Source of the DNA: Coriobacteriia bacterium
GTDB taxonomy: Bacteria > Actinomycetota > Coriobacteriia > Anaerosomatales > PALSA-660
Assembly (NCBI GenBank): GCA_030651905.1
Contig: JAUSBS010000047.1
Location: 1-46,179, forward strand
Direction of reading: 5' to 3'
DNA: 46,179 bases
Shown here: piece after piece, positions 1-10,077 of the stretch
Numbering within the stretch: position 1 is the first letter of the stretch
How the letters are laid out: every line of letters begins with the position of its first letter
The notes under the pieces: generated by a model
Database searches by the model: none
Seen by the model: the letters and a program-made list of their open reading frames with translations, nothing else
What the model was told of the DNA's origin: nothing
Position numbers and translations under genes: made by a program

Positions 1-162
1 GGGGGCCTTGTCGATCTGGTCGAACGGCGTGAACTCCGCCCAGCCCTTCTCGGCCAGCGTCTTCGTGATCGCCGCGGTCAGCGTGGTCTTGCCATGGTCG
101 ACATGGCCGATGGTGCCGACGTTGACGTGCAGCTTGGTGCGCTCGAACTTCTTCTTCGCCAT
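1..162 (-). CDS. tuf: Elongation factor Tu, N-terminal part (runs off the window edge)
   Basis: Reverse-strand translation from ATG at 162: [54 protein letters not shown], the EF-Tu N-terminus with [10 protein letters not shown]-loop. Confidence 0.97.
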   Translation of the reverse strand, partial: MAKKKFERTKLHVNVGTIGHVDHGKTTLTAAITKTLAEKGWAEFTPFDQIDKAP

Positions 163-307
163 CTTGTCTCCTCCTTAGAGAATGACGACGGCACCGCCGT
201 TGCGCGTCATCACGCTGCTGCGGTACCCACGGCCGGACGACGGCCAGTGTGTTCTTCACCTGCATTATGTATCTACGACCGGCCGTCGGCGCGGGCGTGG
301 ATGACCC

Positions 308-383
308 TGGTAGCGGTGACTGGATTCGAACCAGTGACTCCGCGGGTATGAACCGCGTGCTCTAGCCGCTGAGCTACACCGCC
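308..383 (-). tRNA. tRNA-Met (CAU)
   Basis: Cloverleaf read by eye: GGCGGTG...CGCGG-TTCATAC-CCGCG...GGTTCGAATCC...CACCGCTACCA; anticodon CAT; CCA encoded. Confidence 0.93.
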
Positions 384-451
384 GAACAGCCGGCGCCGCC
401 GCGAACGGGCGGGGCCTGATCGCTCGTTCGACCCGGCTGGTGGAACTGCGA

Positions 452-527
452 TGGAGCCCACAATCGGACTTGAACCGATGACCTCTTCCTTACCAAGGAA
501 GTGCTCTGCCGACTGAGCTATGTGGGC
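452..527 (-). tRNA. tRNA-Thr (GGU)
   Basis: GCCCACA...CTTCC-TTGGTAA-GGAAG...GGTTCAAGTCC...TGTGGGCTCCA; anticodon GGT. Confidence 0.94.
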
Positions 528-572
528 ACACGCCCGGGAGCCCTGGAAGGCGACCCACGGGTAGGTGTCGTG

Positions 573-657
573 TGGTGGGGGCGCTAGGATTCGAACCTAG
601 GTAGGCGTAGCCAACGGGTTTACAGCCCGTCCCCTTTAGCCACTCGGGCACACCCCC
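573..657 (-). tRNA. tRNA-Tyr (GUA)
   Basis: GGGGGTG...ACGGG-CTGTAAA-CCCGT plus long variable arm...GGTTCGAATCC...CGCCCCCACCA; anticodon GTA. Confidence 0.94.
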
Positions 658-716
658 AAACAACAAAAAAGCCGTATTCGCTTTGTCAAGTTGCTACCCT
701 GCGAAAAGGCAGACGA

Positions 717-745
717 ATAGTACGTCATGGCCTATGGGGTGTCAA
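717..745 (-). promoter_or_regulatory. Sigma70-type promoter for the tRNA-Tyr/Thr/Met-tuf transcript
   Basis: Reverse strand: TTGACA (745-740), 17-bp spacer, TACTAT (722-717), about 60 bp upstream of tRNA-Tyr. Confidence 0.75.
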
Positions 746-818
746 CGACGACAACGCCGTCGGGCGTGTCTATCCTTGAGTACGGGGACGGAGTCGTCGG
801 GCCGGTATCGGCCGATGA

Positions 819-1466
819 TCACCGATGGCTCAGACGAGCGAAGACCGACCCCCTCTGCGCCACTCCCGGGATAGCTGAATCGATATCGGTGACGGGAATG
901 ATCCGATACCAGCCGGAATGGTCGCCGAGCTTGACCGGCCTGGGGGTATAGCGCTCGTGGTTGGCCTCGAACCACGAGCGAAGAGCGGGCATCGGTAGCA
1001 CATGCAGGTCATCGCGCTCGACCGACAGTTCCGAGAAGAAGACCTCGTCAGGCCCGTCCATCAAGACGGCTATCTCGTCCTCCGTCTGGTCGAGGGCGAG
1101 GAAGTAGTAGTGGAGTTCGTCCGCCATCGAGTTGAACATCCAGCCCGGATCGCGAGTGACGTGGTGCGAGATGGTCTCGAAGGCATAGCAGGACACGGGC
1201 GCGCGGTAGAACGTGAGGTCTTGGTCCGCGATCTTGCGTGGGTCTGTCCCGTAGTACGGGTCGGGCTTCACCTTCACCTTGATGCCCTGGCCGGACCTGG
1301 TGCACACGATGTCCACTCCGGCCAGGCGCCCCGCATCCGCACTGCCATCGACCGACAGCACGCCGGTCGCGCCGCCCTCCCGCAGATGCCGCGCCAGTAT
1401 CCGGTCCGCGACCGACTGCAGCAGCGCTCCCCCTTGAAGCCTCATCGAACCCCCCTCGTGCGACAC
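819..1466 (-). CDS. Hypothetical protein (215 aa)
   Basis: Long ORF; GVDIVCTRSGQGIKVKVKPDPYYGTDPRKIADQ segment weakly recalls a nuclease-like core, but no family confidently recognised; exact start uncertain (MRLQGG possible). Confidence 0.7.
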   Translation of the reverse strand: MSHEGGSMRLQGGALLQSVADRILARHLREGGATGVLSVDGSADAGRLAGVDIVCTRSGQGIKVKVKPDPYYGTDPRKIADQDLTFYRAPVSCYAFETISHHVTRDPGWMFNSMADELHYYFLALDQTEDEIAVLMDGPDEVFFSELSVERDDLHVLPMPALRSWFEANHERYTPRPVKLGDHSGWYRIIPVTDIDSAIPGVAQRGSVFARLSHR

Positions 1467-1502
1467 GGTCTATGCCGCGTCTCGGCGAACCTCGCGCGTC
1501 CC

Positions 1503-1916
1503 CTAGCGTGTCATTCGCTCGTCGGCGACGCGAAGCCGGCGGCTGAGGACCTCGAGCAACTTGATGGCGATCGAGGGATGTCGTTCGATCACGGCCTTGA
1601 AGTCCCAACTCGAGAGCATCAGACACACCGTCGGCTCGATCGCGCGGATCGTGGCGGACCTCGGCGCTTGATCGAGCAGTGACATCTCCCCAAAGAAGTC
1701 ACCAGGGCCGAATGCTCCGAGCGACTGATTGTCGCGCACGATCTCGACGCGCCCGGAAAGCACGGTGTAGAAGGCCTGCCCCGGGGTTCCCTGCGTGACG
1801 ATGATCTGATCCGGTTCGTAGGCGTGCTCTTGTGCGACCGCCTCGATGGCCGCGATCTCGACCGCGGTGCAGTAGGCGAACAGTGGGACTCTGGCCAGGA
1901 ACGCCGCGTTCGACAT
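1503..1916 (-). CDS. Cyclic-nucleotide-binding domain protein (Crp-like sensor domain, no HTH)
   Basis: EPDQIIVTQGTPGQAFYTVLSGRVEIVRDN...LGAFGPGDFFGEMSLLDQAPRSATIRAIEPTVCLML: cNMP-binding fold with GE-x7-PRSAT phosphate-binding cassette. Confidence 0.9.
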   Translation of the reverse strand: MSNAAFLARVPLFAYCTAVEIAAIEAVAQEHAYEPDQIIVTQGTPGQAFYTVLSGRVEIVRDNQSLGAFGPGDFFGEMSLLDQAPRSATIRAIEPTVCLMLSSWDFKAVIERHPSIAIKLLEVLSRRLRVADERMTR

Positions 1917-2050
1917 CGCTCCTCCTCGATTCGGTGCGGGTCAATCATACCGCACCGCTGTGACCTCGCGGCGCGGTCGTCGCCGCAGACGAGCGAACAG
2001 GTTTCATGCACAATGATGGGACTGCGAGCGCAAGGGAGCGAAGACGCCGC

Positions 2051-2791
2051 ATGTCCCTGTTCCTCAACCTGTATCTCGGACACCTGCTGGGCGACTTCCT
2101 GTTCCAGCCGGGTCGCCTTGTGCTGGCCAAGCGCGACGGCGTCGGCGGCCTGCTCCTGCACACGCTTCTCGTCGGATTGGTGACGACGGCCGTGTTCGCC
2201 GCGACACTGCGGGTCGATTGGGCATCCATCGTCCTGGTCACCGGTATGCACCTGTGCATCGAGCGGCTGACGATAATGACCTACGTCAAGACGTCGACAC
2301 GAGGGCTGTTCACACTCCTGTTCGACCAGACGCTCCACCTGCTCTCGATCGCGCTGGTGGTATGGCTCGCAGGGGACTGGAGCCTCGATGCGCACGCGGT
2401 CGCCTTCGGGCTGCGCGTCCCGATCGTCGCGCTCGCTGCGCTGGACGGCCTACTCACGGTGATGCTCCTCGGCTCCATACTCGCGTTCGAGACGGGCAAC
2501 GCGCTCCTTGACGGTGAAGCCGGTAAGGGCCGGGTGCTGCGCTTCGATGCGTCCCGTATCGCGGGCATGCTCGAGCGAGGCATCGGGTTCGCCGCGGCGC
2601 TGGCGATAAGCCCGCTCGCAGCGCCCGTCGCGTTCGCCCCGCGCGTCGTCTGGGCCCTGACCAGAGCAAGGGGCCAGCGCGCCCGTCCCGTGCTCGAGGC
2701 GGTCACCGGCCTCGTCCTGTGCGCCGTCATGTACGCCGCAGTCACGGCGGTCGCGTCCCTGACCGGCCAGACCCTGCTACCGGGATCCTGA
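2051..2791 (+). CDS. DUF3307-like integral membrane protein
   Basis: MSLFLNLYLGHLLGDFLFQP...LLLHTLLVG with multiple hydrophobic segments; internal ATG at 2051 preferred over the ORF-track start at 2006. Confidence 0.75.
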   Translation: MSLFLNLYLGHLLGDFLFQPGRLVLAKRDGVGGLLLHTLLVGLVTTAVFAATLRVDWASIVLVTGMHLCIERLTIMTYVKTSTRGLFTLLFDQTLHLLSIALVVWLAGDWSLDAHAVAFGLRVPIVALAALDGLLTVMLLGSILAFETGNALLDGEAGKGRVLRFDASRIAGMLERGIGFAAALAISPLAAPVAFAPRVVWALTRARGQRARPVLEAVTGLVLCAVMYAAVTAVASLTGQTLLPGS

Positions 2792-2830
2792 TCCACCCGC
2801 ACACCCTCGACTGGGAGGACTGACGAAGAG

Positions 2831-4375
2831 ATGCCGACCACGGCGATCCGACGACGTAACCACGCAGCACTTCCCTGGCTGCGAGCCATCGCTTTTGCGG
2901 GTGTCACGTACCTGGCACTGTTCGTTCTGGCCTTCTACCCGGCCGCGGTCCCCCCGGTCGTCGCGATCGTGACAGGAGTCCTTGGACTCTTCTCGCCGGC
3001 GATCGGCATCCTGGTGTTCCTCGTCGCTGTCGGCCTCCCTCTGCTCGCAGCCGACATCGTGGCCGGCGCGCTCTTCCTCGTGCTGGGATTCGGCATCATC
3101 CAGTACCTGAGCGACTCGGACGGCCGGGTGTTCCTCGTCATCGCCCTCGCCTTCGCTGCTACGCTCATCAAGGCCGAATGGGGCGTGGCGGTGCTTGCGG
3201 GCTACCTCCTCGGCGCCAGCGACGGCGCTGTCGTCGCCTTCGTGGCGTGCCTGCTCATCCAGAGCGCCGGCCTCGTCTCGGGTTCTGCTTCGATCGGCGT
3301 GCTCGCGACGGGTGGCACGACACCCGTCGTCGACCTGAGGGCTCTCGCGCAGATCAAGGACCCGCTCGCGTTCGGCTGGTTCCTCCCGGCGCTGTCCCGG
3401 ATCGACCCTTCCGGCTTCCTCAAGGCCGTGACGCAAGCGAGGGACCTCGCCCTGCTCGCCGTTCAGCCGTTGCTGTGGGCCGGGGCCGCCGCCGCCGCCG
3501 GACTCCTGCGCAAGCCCGTGGGGGACCCCCGTCGGCGCGTGTGGGCCCTCGTCTGCGTCTCGATCGCCGTGACAGGCGTCGCGGTGCTCTCCGCGGTCGC
3601 ATCGGTCGCGTTGGGCGGCCCCGTCCCGCTGCGCGAGTTCGGCCTTGGCGCGGCCGTCGCACTGGCGCTCGCGCTGGCCGTCGCCGCCACTGCCGAGTGG
3701 TTCTTCACGCCTACGTCGGTCGAACCCACCAAGACCGGCACGTCGGCTGAGGACGCCGACGTCGACGAACTGCTCCGCATGATCTCGACCGCGGAGGAGA
3801 AGCTCGCGAGCAAGCACACTGTCAGCAGGACCGTGCTGATCACGGACATGAAGGCGTTCTCGCGCATGACCCAGGAGTTGGGCAGCACGGAGACGGCGAG
3901 ACTGGTGCAGCGGCATCGCGACCTGCTTCTCCCGATCGTCGAGAAGGCGGGTGGGAAGGGCAAGTCTACCGGGGGCGACGGCCTCCTCGCGGCGTTCGAC
4001 ACACCGACGGCGGCGCTCGGAGCGGCGGTGGAGATGCAGCAGGCGCTGGCAGCCTACAACGCGTCGCGCCCGGGTGAGGACGCCGTGCTCATCCGTGCAG
4101 GCATCGCGTCGGGCGAGGTCGTCCTCGACAAGGGCGGCAAACCGTTCCTCGGGGACGCGCTCAACCTGGCCGCACGAGTCATGAGCCTTGCCGACGGCGG
4201 ACAGGTCTTCGCCACGGAGGATGACGCCGCGTCTGCCGGCACACTGCCGTTCGGCACCGTCTCGCACGGCGAGTTCCGGCTCAAGAACATCACGGCACCG
4301 GTCGGTATCGTCGAGGTGCTGTGGTCGAGCGACCAGCAGGGTCGGGCGCCGCACGTCTCCCCGCCCGAGGAATGA
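2831..4375 (+). CDS. Membrane-anchored class III adenylate/guanylate cyclase
   Basis: N-terminal hydrophobic segments followed by class III catalytic domain: TVLITDMKAFSRM, GKSTGGDGLLAAFD, RAGIASGEVV, GDALNLAARV. Confidence 0.88.
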   Translation: MPTTAIRRRNHAALPWLRAIAFAGVTYLALFVLAFYPAAVPPVVAIVTGVLGLFSPAIGILVFLVAVGLPLLAADIVAGALFLVLGFGIIQYLSDSDGRVFLVIALAFAATLIKAEWGVAVLAGYLLGASDGAVVAFVACLLIQSAGLVSGSASIGVLATGGTTPVVDLRALAQIKDPLAFGWFLPALSRIDPSGFLKAVTQARDLALLAVQPLLWAGAAAAAGLLRKPVGDPRRRVWALVCVSIAVTGVAVLSAVASVALGGPVPLREFGLGAAVALALALAVAATAEWFFTPTSVEPTKTGTSAEDADVDELLRMISTAEEKLASKHTVSRTVLITDMKAFSRMTQELGSTETARLVQRHRDLLLPIVEKAGGKGKSTGGDGLLAAFDTPTAALGAAVEMQQALAAYNASRPGEDAVLIRAGIASGEVVLDKGGKPFLGDALNLAARVMSLADGGQVFATEDDAASAGTLPFGTVSHGEFRLKNITAPVGIVEVLWSSDQQGRAPHVSPPEE

Positions 4376-4379
4376 ACGC

Positions 4380-4415
4380 ACGAGGGGCGCGCCCCAACGG
4401 GAACGCGCCCCTCGT
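4380..4415. terminator. Hairpin downstream of the cyclase gene
   Basis: Perfect 12-bp inverted repeat ACGAGGGGCGCG / CGCGCCCCTCGT with 12-nt loop, 4 bp after the cyclase stop; no U-tract. Confidence 0.75.
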
Positions 4416-4426
4416 CTGTACGGTTC

Positions 4427-4502
4427 TGGAGCCGGCGGGGGGACTCGAACCCCCGACCTATCGCTTACAAGGCGATTGCTCTGCCAGCTGAGCTACACCG
4501 GC
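4427..4502 (-). tRNA. tRNA-Thr (UGU)
   Basis: GCCGGTG...ATCGC-CTTGTAA-GCGAT...GGTTCGAGTCC...CGCCGGCTCCA; anticodon TGT. Confidence 0.94.
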
Positions 4503-4547
4503 GGTGCGGACTATCCTACCGCGTGGTGGGCCGGATGTGCCACGGAC

Positions 4548-5195
4548 TCAGCAGGCGCGACAGCGACGGATCTGGATCTCCACTTTGCGCTTGACGCGCT
4601 GGAGGGCGTTGTCGACGGCCTTCGGATGGCGGCCGAGGAACTGCGCGATCTCACTGTAGGACTTACCCTCGACGTAGAGGACGAGCACGTTGGACTCGAA
4701 CGACGACAGCGCCTCGGTGAAGCCCTCCTTGATGCTCGTCGCCTCCCACGCGTTGATGACGATCTCGGCGGGATCGCACACCTCGCGAGCTGCGAGGATG
4801 TCGGAGAGCACGCGATCGCCCTCCTCCTCGGTCGTCGCGGAGCGCTGGAGAGAGACGTACGTGTTGAGGGGGCCGTGCTTCTGGCGGCTGGCCGTCTTGA
4901 TCGCGGTGATCAACTGACGCGTCACGCACAGTTCGGCGAACGACCGGAAACTGGACTGGCGATCGGAACGGTAGTCCCGTATCGCCTTGTACAGGCCGAT
5001 CATGCCTTCCTGGATCACATCGTCCCGGTCGGCGCCGGCTAGGAAGTAGCTGCGAGCCTTGCAGCGGACGAAACTCCGGTACTTCGCGACGAGAGCCGCT
5101 GACGCGACTTCGTCGCCCCCCTGAGCCGCGAGTATCAGGTCGAGTTCGCCCTCGGTACGCGGCCTGCGACGAACCGTTCCCCCACGTGCATCCAT
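4548..5195 (-). CDS. sigH: RNA polymerase sigma factor, SigH (Spo0H) family
   Basis: ALVAKYRSFVRCKARSYFLAGADRDDVIQEGMIGLYKAIRDYRSDRQSSFRSFAELCVTRQLITAIKTASRQKH; SYSEIAQFLGRHPKAVDNALQRVKRKV; start at 5195 has GGAGGTC upstream; conserved neighbourhood yacP-sigH. Confidence 0.92.
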   Translation of the reverse strand: MDARGGTVRRRPRTEGELDLILAAQGGDEVASAALVAKYRSFVRCKARSYFLAGADRDDVIQEGMIGLYKAIRDYRSDRQSSFRSFAELCVTRQLITAIKTASRQKHGPLNTYVSLQRSATTEEEGDRVLSDILAAREVCDPAEIVINAWEATSIKEGFTEALSSFESNVLVLYVEGKSYSEIAQFLGRHPKAVDNALQRVKRKVEIQIRRCRAC

Positions 5196-5279
5196 GTAGC
5201 GACCTCCAGTTTGCGACCCCGGCGCACGAGAAGGAGAATCCGACCTGGGTCCCGGCAGACCTGACTGGTCGATGTTGCG

Positions 5280-5309
5280 ACAGTATTGCGCGGCACATCC
5301 CCGTGTCAA
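5280..5309 (-). promoter_or_regulatory. Sigma70-type promoter candidate upstream of sigH
   Basis: Reverse strand TTGACA (5309-5304), 18-bp spacer, TACTGT (5285-5280). Confidence 0.55.
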
Positions 5310-5352
5310 CGCCATCGACACGATTAATCCAATGTGAATAGCAGGAGGTCGG

Positions 5353-5865
5353 CTATTCGCCTCGACGGTCGCGCAGTCTTAACAGGGCTGAACGCGTAGT
5401 CGCATCGATCCGGCCATCCAGTGCGGAGCCCGGTCTCGCCGCGGGCGCGTGACCGTCCCGGTCCGCCGCCTCTCCCGCAAGTTCAGCTCCGAACTCGCGC
5501 GCCGACATCCTGACGACCTTGCCTCCGAACACGGTCTGCTGCGTGATGGCGTCGGAAGTCACGACCACCGCCTCGCCCCCCCGGTCCCGCACTGCGCGAG
5601 CGAGCTCCTCGACGAGAGTGTCCGCGTCCACACCCTCCGGCGAGTAGAGCACGCGGACTCCGGCCACGTCGGGTCGGGCCGCATCCTCCACGTGCGATGT
5701 CCCGTCGAAGACCACCGCTGCCCGCCATTCGCCCGCCGCGAAAGAGGCGACGTCGTTCACCAGACGGTCACGAGCGGCGGCCAGGTCCCGCTGGACCAGC
5801 GCACGATACCTCGGCACCGCGTGCAGGACGTTGTAGCCATCGACGATGAGCTCACGCGTCGTCAC
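5353..5865 (-). CDS. yacP: NYN-domain ribonuclease, YacP/Rae1 family
   Basis: ELIVDGYNVLHAVPRY...AAVVFDGTSH...VLYSPEGVDADTLVEELARA...VVTSDAITQQTVFG; position between rlmB and sigH. Confidence 0.9.
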   Translation of the reverse strand: MTTRELIVDGYNVLHAVPRYRALVQRDLAAARDRLVNDVASFAAGEWRAAVVFDGTSHVEDAARPDVAGVRVLYSPEGVDADTLVEELARAVRDRGGEAVVVTSDAITQQTVFGGKVVRMSAREFGAELAGEAADRDGHAPAARPGSALDGRIDATTRSALLRLRDRRGE

Positions 5866-5871
5866 GGACCC

Positions 5872-6609
5872 TCAGCTCCGCTGCCGACGCAGCCATTCGA
5901 AGGCGAGCACGGCCGCCGCGTTCGAGACGTTGAGCGATCCCACACTACCGACCGTCGGCAGGCGGACCAGCAGATCACATGTCCGCTCCACCAGACGCGA
6001 CAGCCCCGTGCCCTCGGACCCGAACACCAACACGAGCCGGCCTTCGAGCGGCGCATCCCAGGCGAGCGTGTCGGCATGCTCGCTCGCCCCGGCGACCCAG
6101 AAGCCCGCGTCCTTGCACTGTTCGAGCGCCCGCACGAGATTGGGCTCCCGCGCGACCGCCACGTTCTCCGCCGCCCCTGCGGCCGCCTTGTAGGCGGACG
6201 CGGTCATCTCGGCCGCACGATCCTTGGCGACGATGACCCCTGCCGCGCCGACGACGTCGGCGGTCCGCACGACGGCCCCCAGATTGCCTGGATCGGTCAC
6301 GTGGTCGAGCGCGAGCACCAGACTGGAAGCGTTCCCGGCGGTGTCGCGGAGCATGGCCTCGAGGGGCGTGTACCGGAACGCCTCGACGACGGCGATCACG
6401 CCTTGGTGGGCGCCGCGCTCGGAGTCGCGGTCAAGCTCGCCGCGTCCGACGCGCTCGACCGGAACGCCCGCATCGACGGCGAGTCGCGTGATGCGATCCA
6501 GCGGCGCGCCGTCCTTTCCGGGGGTGTCGAGCACCCGGAGGGAGCGGACTCGCCTGCCGGAGCGGAGGAGTTCCTCGACCGCGTGGCGTCCTTCGACGCG
6601 GTCCGCCAT
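5872..6609 (-). CDS. rlmB: 23S rRNA (guanosine-2'-O-)-methyltransferase RlmB/TrmH family
   Basis: VEGRHAVEELLRSGRRVRSL...LVLALDHVTDPGNLGAVVRTADVVGAAGVIV...LVLVFGSEGTGLSRLVERTCDLLVRLPTVGSVGSLNVSNAAAVLAFE (SpoU motifs). Confidence 0.95.
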   Translation of the reverse strand: MADRVEGRHAVEELLRSGRRVRSLRVLDTPGKDGAPLDRITRLAVDAGVPVERVGRGELDRDSERGAHQGVIAVVEAFRYTPLEAMLRDTAGNASSLVLALDHVTDPGNLGAVVRTADVVGAAGVIVAKDRAAEMTASAYKAAAGAAENVAVAREPNLVRALEQCKDAGFWVAGASEHADTLAWDAPLEGRLVLVFGSEGTGLSRLVERTCDLLVRLPTVGSVGSLNVSNAAAVLAFEWLRRQRS

Positions 6610-6614
6610 CCGGC

Positions 6615-8114
<1,500 letters not shown>

Positions 8115-8137
8115 TTCGCTGGCGTCCTCTCGGGTCC

Positions 8138-8773
8138 CTACGGTTCGCGCGAAAGGCGCGCGTCGATGCGGTCGATGCGGTGCTGCATGCACTTGAACAT
8201 CTCGACGACCGGATCCGGCAGGTCCTCGTGGTGCAGATCGACGACATCGATGCGGGCGCCCTCCCTGACGACGACACGCCCGGGCACGCCGACCACCGTG
8301 CAGTTCGGAGGGACGTCGTTCACGACCACGGCGCCGCCGCCGACCTTGCTCCCGCGACCGACGGTGATGTTGCCCAACACCGTGGCGCCCACACCGATGA
8401 CGACATTGTCCTCGATCGTCGGATGCCGCTTGCCGCGGTCCTTGCCGGTCCCACCGAGGGTCACCCCCTGATAGATCGTCACACACTCCCCGATGACCGC
8501 GGTCTCCCCGATCACGACACCCATGCCGTGGTCGATGAACAGCCTCTCGCCTATGGTGGCTCCGGGGTGGATCTCGATCCCGGTGCGATGGCGGATCCAC
8601 TGGCTTATCGTACGCGCCAGGAACGAGTGACCGTGCTCGTAGAGCCAGTGGGTGCGTCGCTGCCACCGGATGGCCTTCAGGCCCGGATAGTGGAGGTACG
8701 CGGACCACGCGGAGGTGGCCGCGGGATCGCGTTCCATGACTGCTGCTATGTCCTTGCGAAGACGGTCGAACAT
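8138..8773 (-). CDS. cysE: Serine O-acetyltransferase
   Basis: [48 protein letters not shown]...[41 protein letters not shown] (hexapeptide repeats). Confidence 0.95.
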   Translation of the reverse strand: MFDRLRKDIAAVMERDPAATSAWSAYLHYPGLKAIRWQRRTHWLYEHGHSFLARTISQWIRHRTGIEIHPGATIGERLFIDHGMGVVIGETAVIGECVTIYQGVTLGGTGKDRGKRHPTIEDNVVIGVGATVLGNITVGRGSKVGGGAVVVNDVPPNCTVVGVPGRVVVREGARIDVVDLHHEDLPDPVVEMFKCMQHRIDRIDARLSREP

Positions 8774-8885
8774 CCCTGTGCGTCCGCTTCCTTCCCGGCT
8801 AGTAGGTCGCCTCTTGCGTGCCACTATCCCCAGCGGTCGACGCCGCTGTCAATCGAGTGCGGCGCCACATCGAGGGGTACCCGCG

Positions 8886-9371
8886 TCAGGAGTCCCGCTC
8901 GAGCAGGACGACCGCCTGCGCGGCCACCCCTTCGCCGCGACCGGTCGTACCGAGTCCCTCGGTGGTCGTCGCCTTGACGCCGACTGTGTCCACATCGACA
9001 CCGAGGGCCTGCGCGATGGCCGCACGCATGGCGTCCCGGTGCGGCGAGATCCGCGGCTCCTCGAGAACGAGCACGCAGTCCGCGTCCACCAGCCTCCATC
9101 CCGACTCGCGCATCAACCTGGCCACGCTGCGGAGCAGTTCAAGGCTCGAGACGCCCTCGTACACCGGGTCGGTGTCGGGGAAGTGCCTGCCGATGTCCCC
9201 TGCGCGCATCGCACCGAGCAGCGCGTCCATGAGCGCGTGCGTCAGGACGTCGGCGTCGGAGTGCCCCTCGAGGCCGAGCGGGTGCGGGATCTCGACGCCA
9301 CCGAGCACGAGCCGACGACCTTCGGCGAAAGCGTGCACGTCGTAGCCGAGCCCGATGCGCAGACCCCCCAT
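8886..9371 (-). CDS. ispF: 2-C-methyl-D-erythritol 2,4-cyclodiphosphate synthase
   Basis: MGGLRIGLGYDVHAFAEGRRLVLGGVEIPHPLGLEGHSDADVLTHALMDALLGA...GRHFPDTDP. Confidence 0.96.
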   Translation of the reverse strand: MGGLRIGLGYDVHAFAEGRRLVLGGVEIPHPLGLEGHSDADVLTHALMDALLGAMRAGDIGRHFPDTDPVYEGVSSLELLRSVARLMRESGWRLVDADCVLVLEEPRISPHRDAMRAAIAQALGVDVDTVGVKATTTEGLGTTGRGEGVAAQAVVLLERDS

Positions 9372-10075
9372 CAGATCTCTCCTCTCCGGCGCCGTTCGAG
9401 CAGTGCCTCCGCGACTTCGAGATCCTCGGGCACGGTGACCTTGAGGTTCCACCGTGGACCCTCGACCATCATGACGACTCCACCTGCGTGTTCCACGAAG
9501 GAGGCATCGTCGGTCCCCACCCAGCCTTCCGCTTCGGCCAGCGCGTACGCGCGGCGCAGCGCGTCGGCGCGAAAGACCTGGGGCGTCTGAGCGATCCACA
9601 GGCTCGCGCGGTCAGGCGTCCCCGTGACTCGCTTGCCGTCCGTGATCTTGACGGTGTCATATGCCGGGTGACCGACGCACACGCCGTCGATCCCGGGGGT
9701 GGCCTCGAGCTCGTCGATCGCGCGGTCGATCACTCCGGGCTCGACGAGCGGACGAGCGCCATCGTGCACCGCGATGATCGTCGCGTCCTGGGGCGTCGCG
9801 GCAAGACCGGCAGTGACCGAGAGACGACGCGTCTCACCGCCCGGAACCACCGCGAGCATCGGGGATCCCAGATCGGGTGCGATAGCTCCCCGACGGTACT
9901 CGTCGACCCGCTCCGGGTCACACACGAGCAGCACAGCGTCGATGCGTGTGGCGCGGCTCATCGCTCGCAGGGAGTGCGCCGCGACAGGCAGGCCGACCAG
10001 CGGTGCGAGCTGCTTGCCGCCCTCGCGACCGAAGCGCTCACCCGTGCCGCCGGCGACGACGATGCCGACCCGCAT
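9371..10075 (-). CDS. ispD: 2-C-methyl-D-erythritol 4-phosphate cytidylyltransferase
   Basis: VGIVVAGGTGERFGREGGKQLAPLVGLPVAAHSLRAM...IIAVHDGARPLVEPGVIDRAI...WIAQTPQVFRADALRRAY. Confidence 0.96.
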   Translation of the reverse strand: MRVGIVVAGGTGERFGREGGKQLAPLVGLPVAAHSLRAMSRATRIDAVLLVCDPERVDEYRRGAIAPDLGSPMLAVVPGGETRRLSVTAGLAATPQDATIIAVHDGARPLVEPGVIDRAIDELEATPGIDGVCVGHPAYDTVKITDGKRVTGTPDRASLWIAQTPQVFRADALRRAYALAEAEGWVGTDDASFVEHAGGVVMMVEGPRWNLKVTVPEDLEVAEALLERRRRGEI

Positions 10076-10077
10076 CG

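Noticed and set aside
2777-4381. 534-aa minus-strand ORF opposite the cyclase
   Set aside because: Shadow ORF, Arg/Asp/Glu/His-rich; class III cyclase motifs are on the plus strand.
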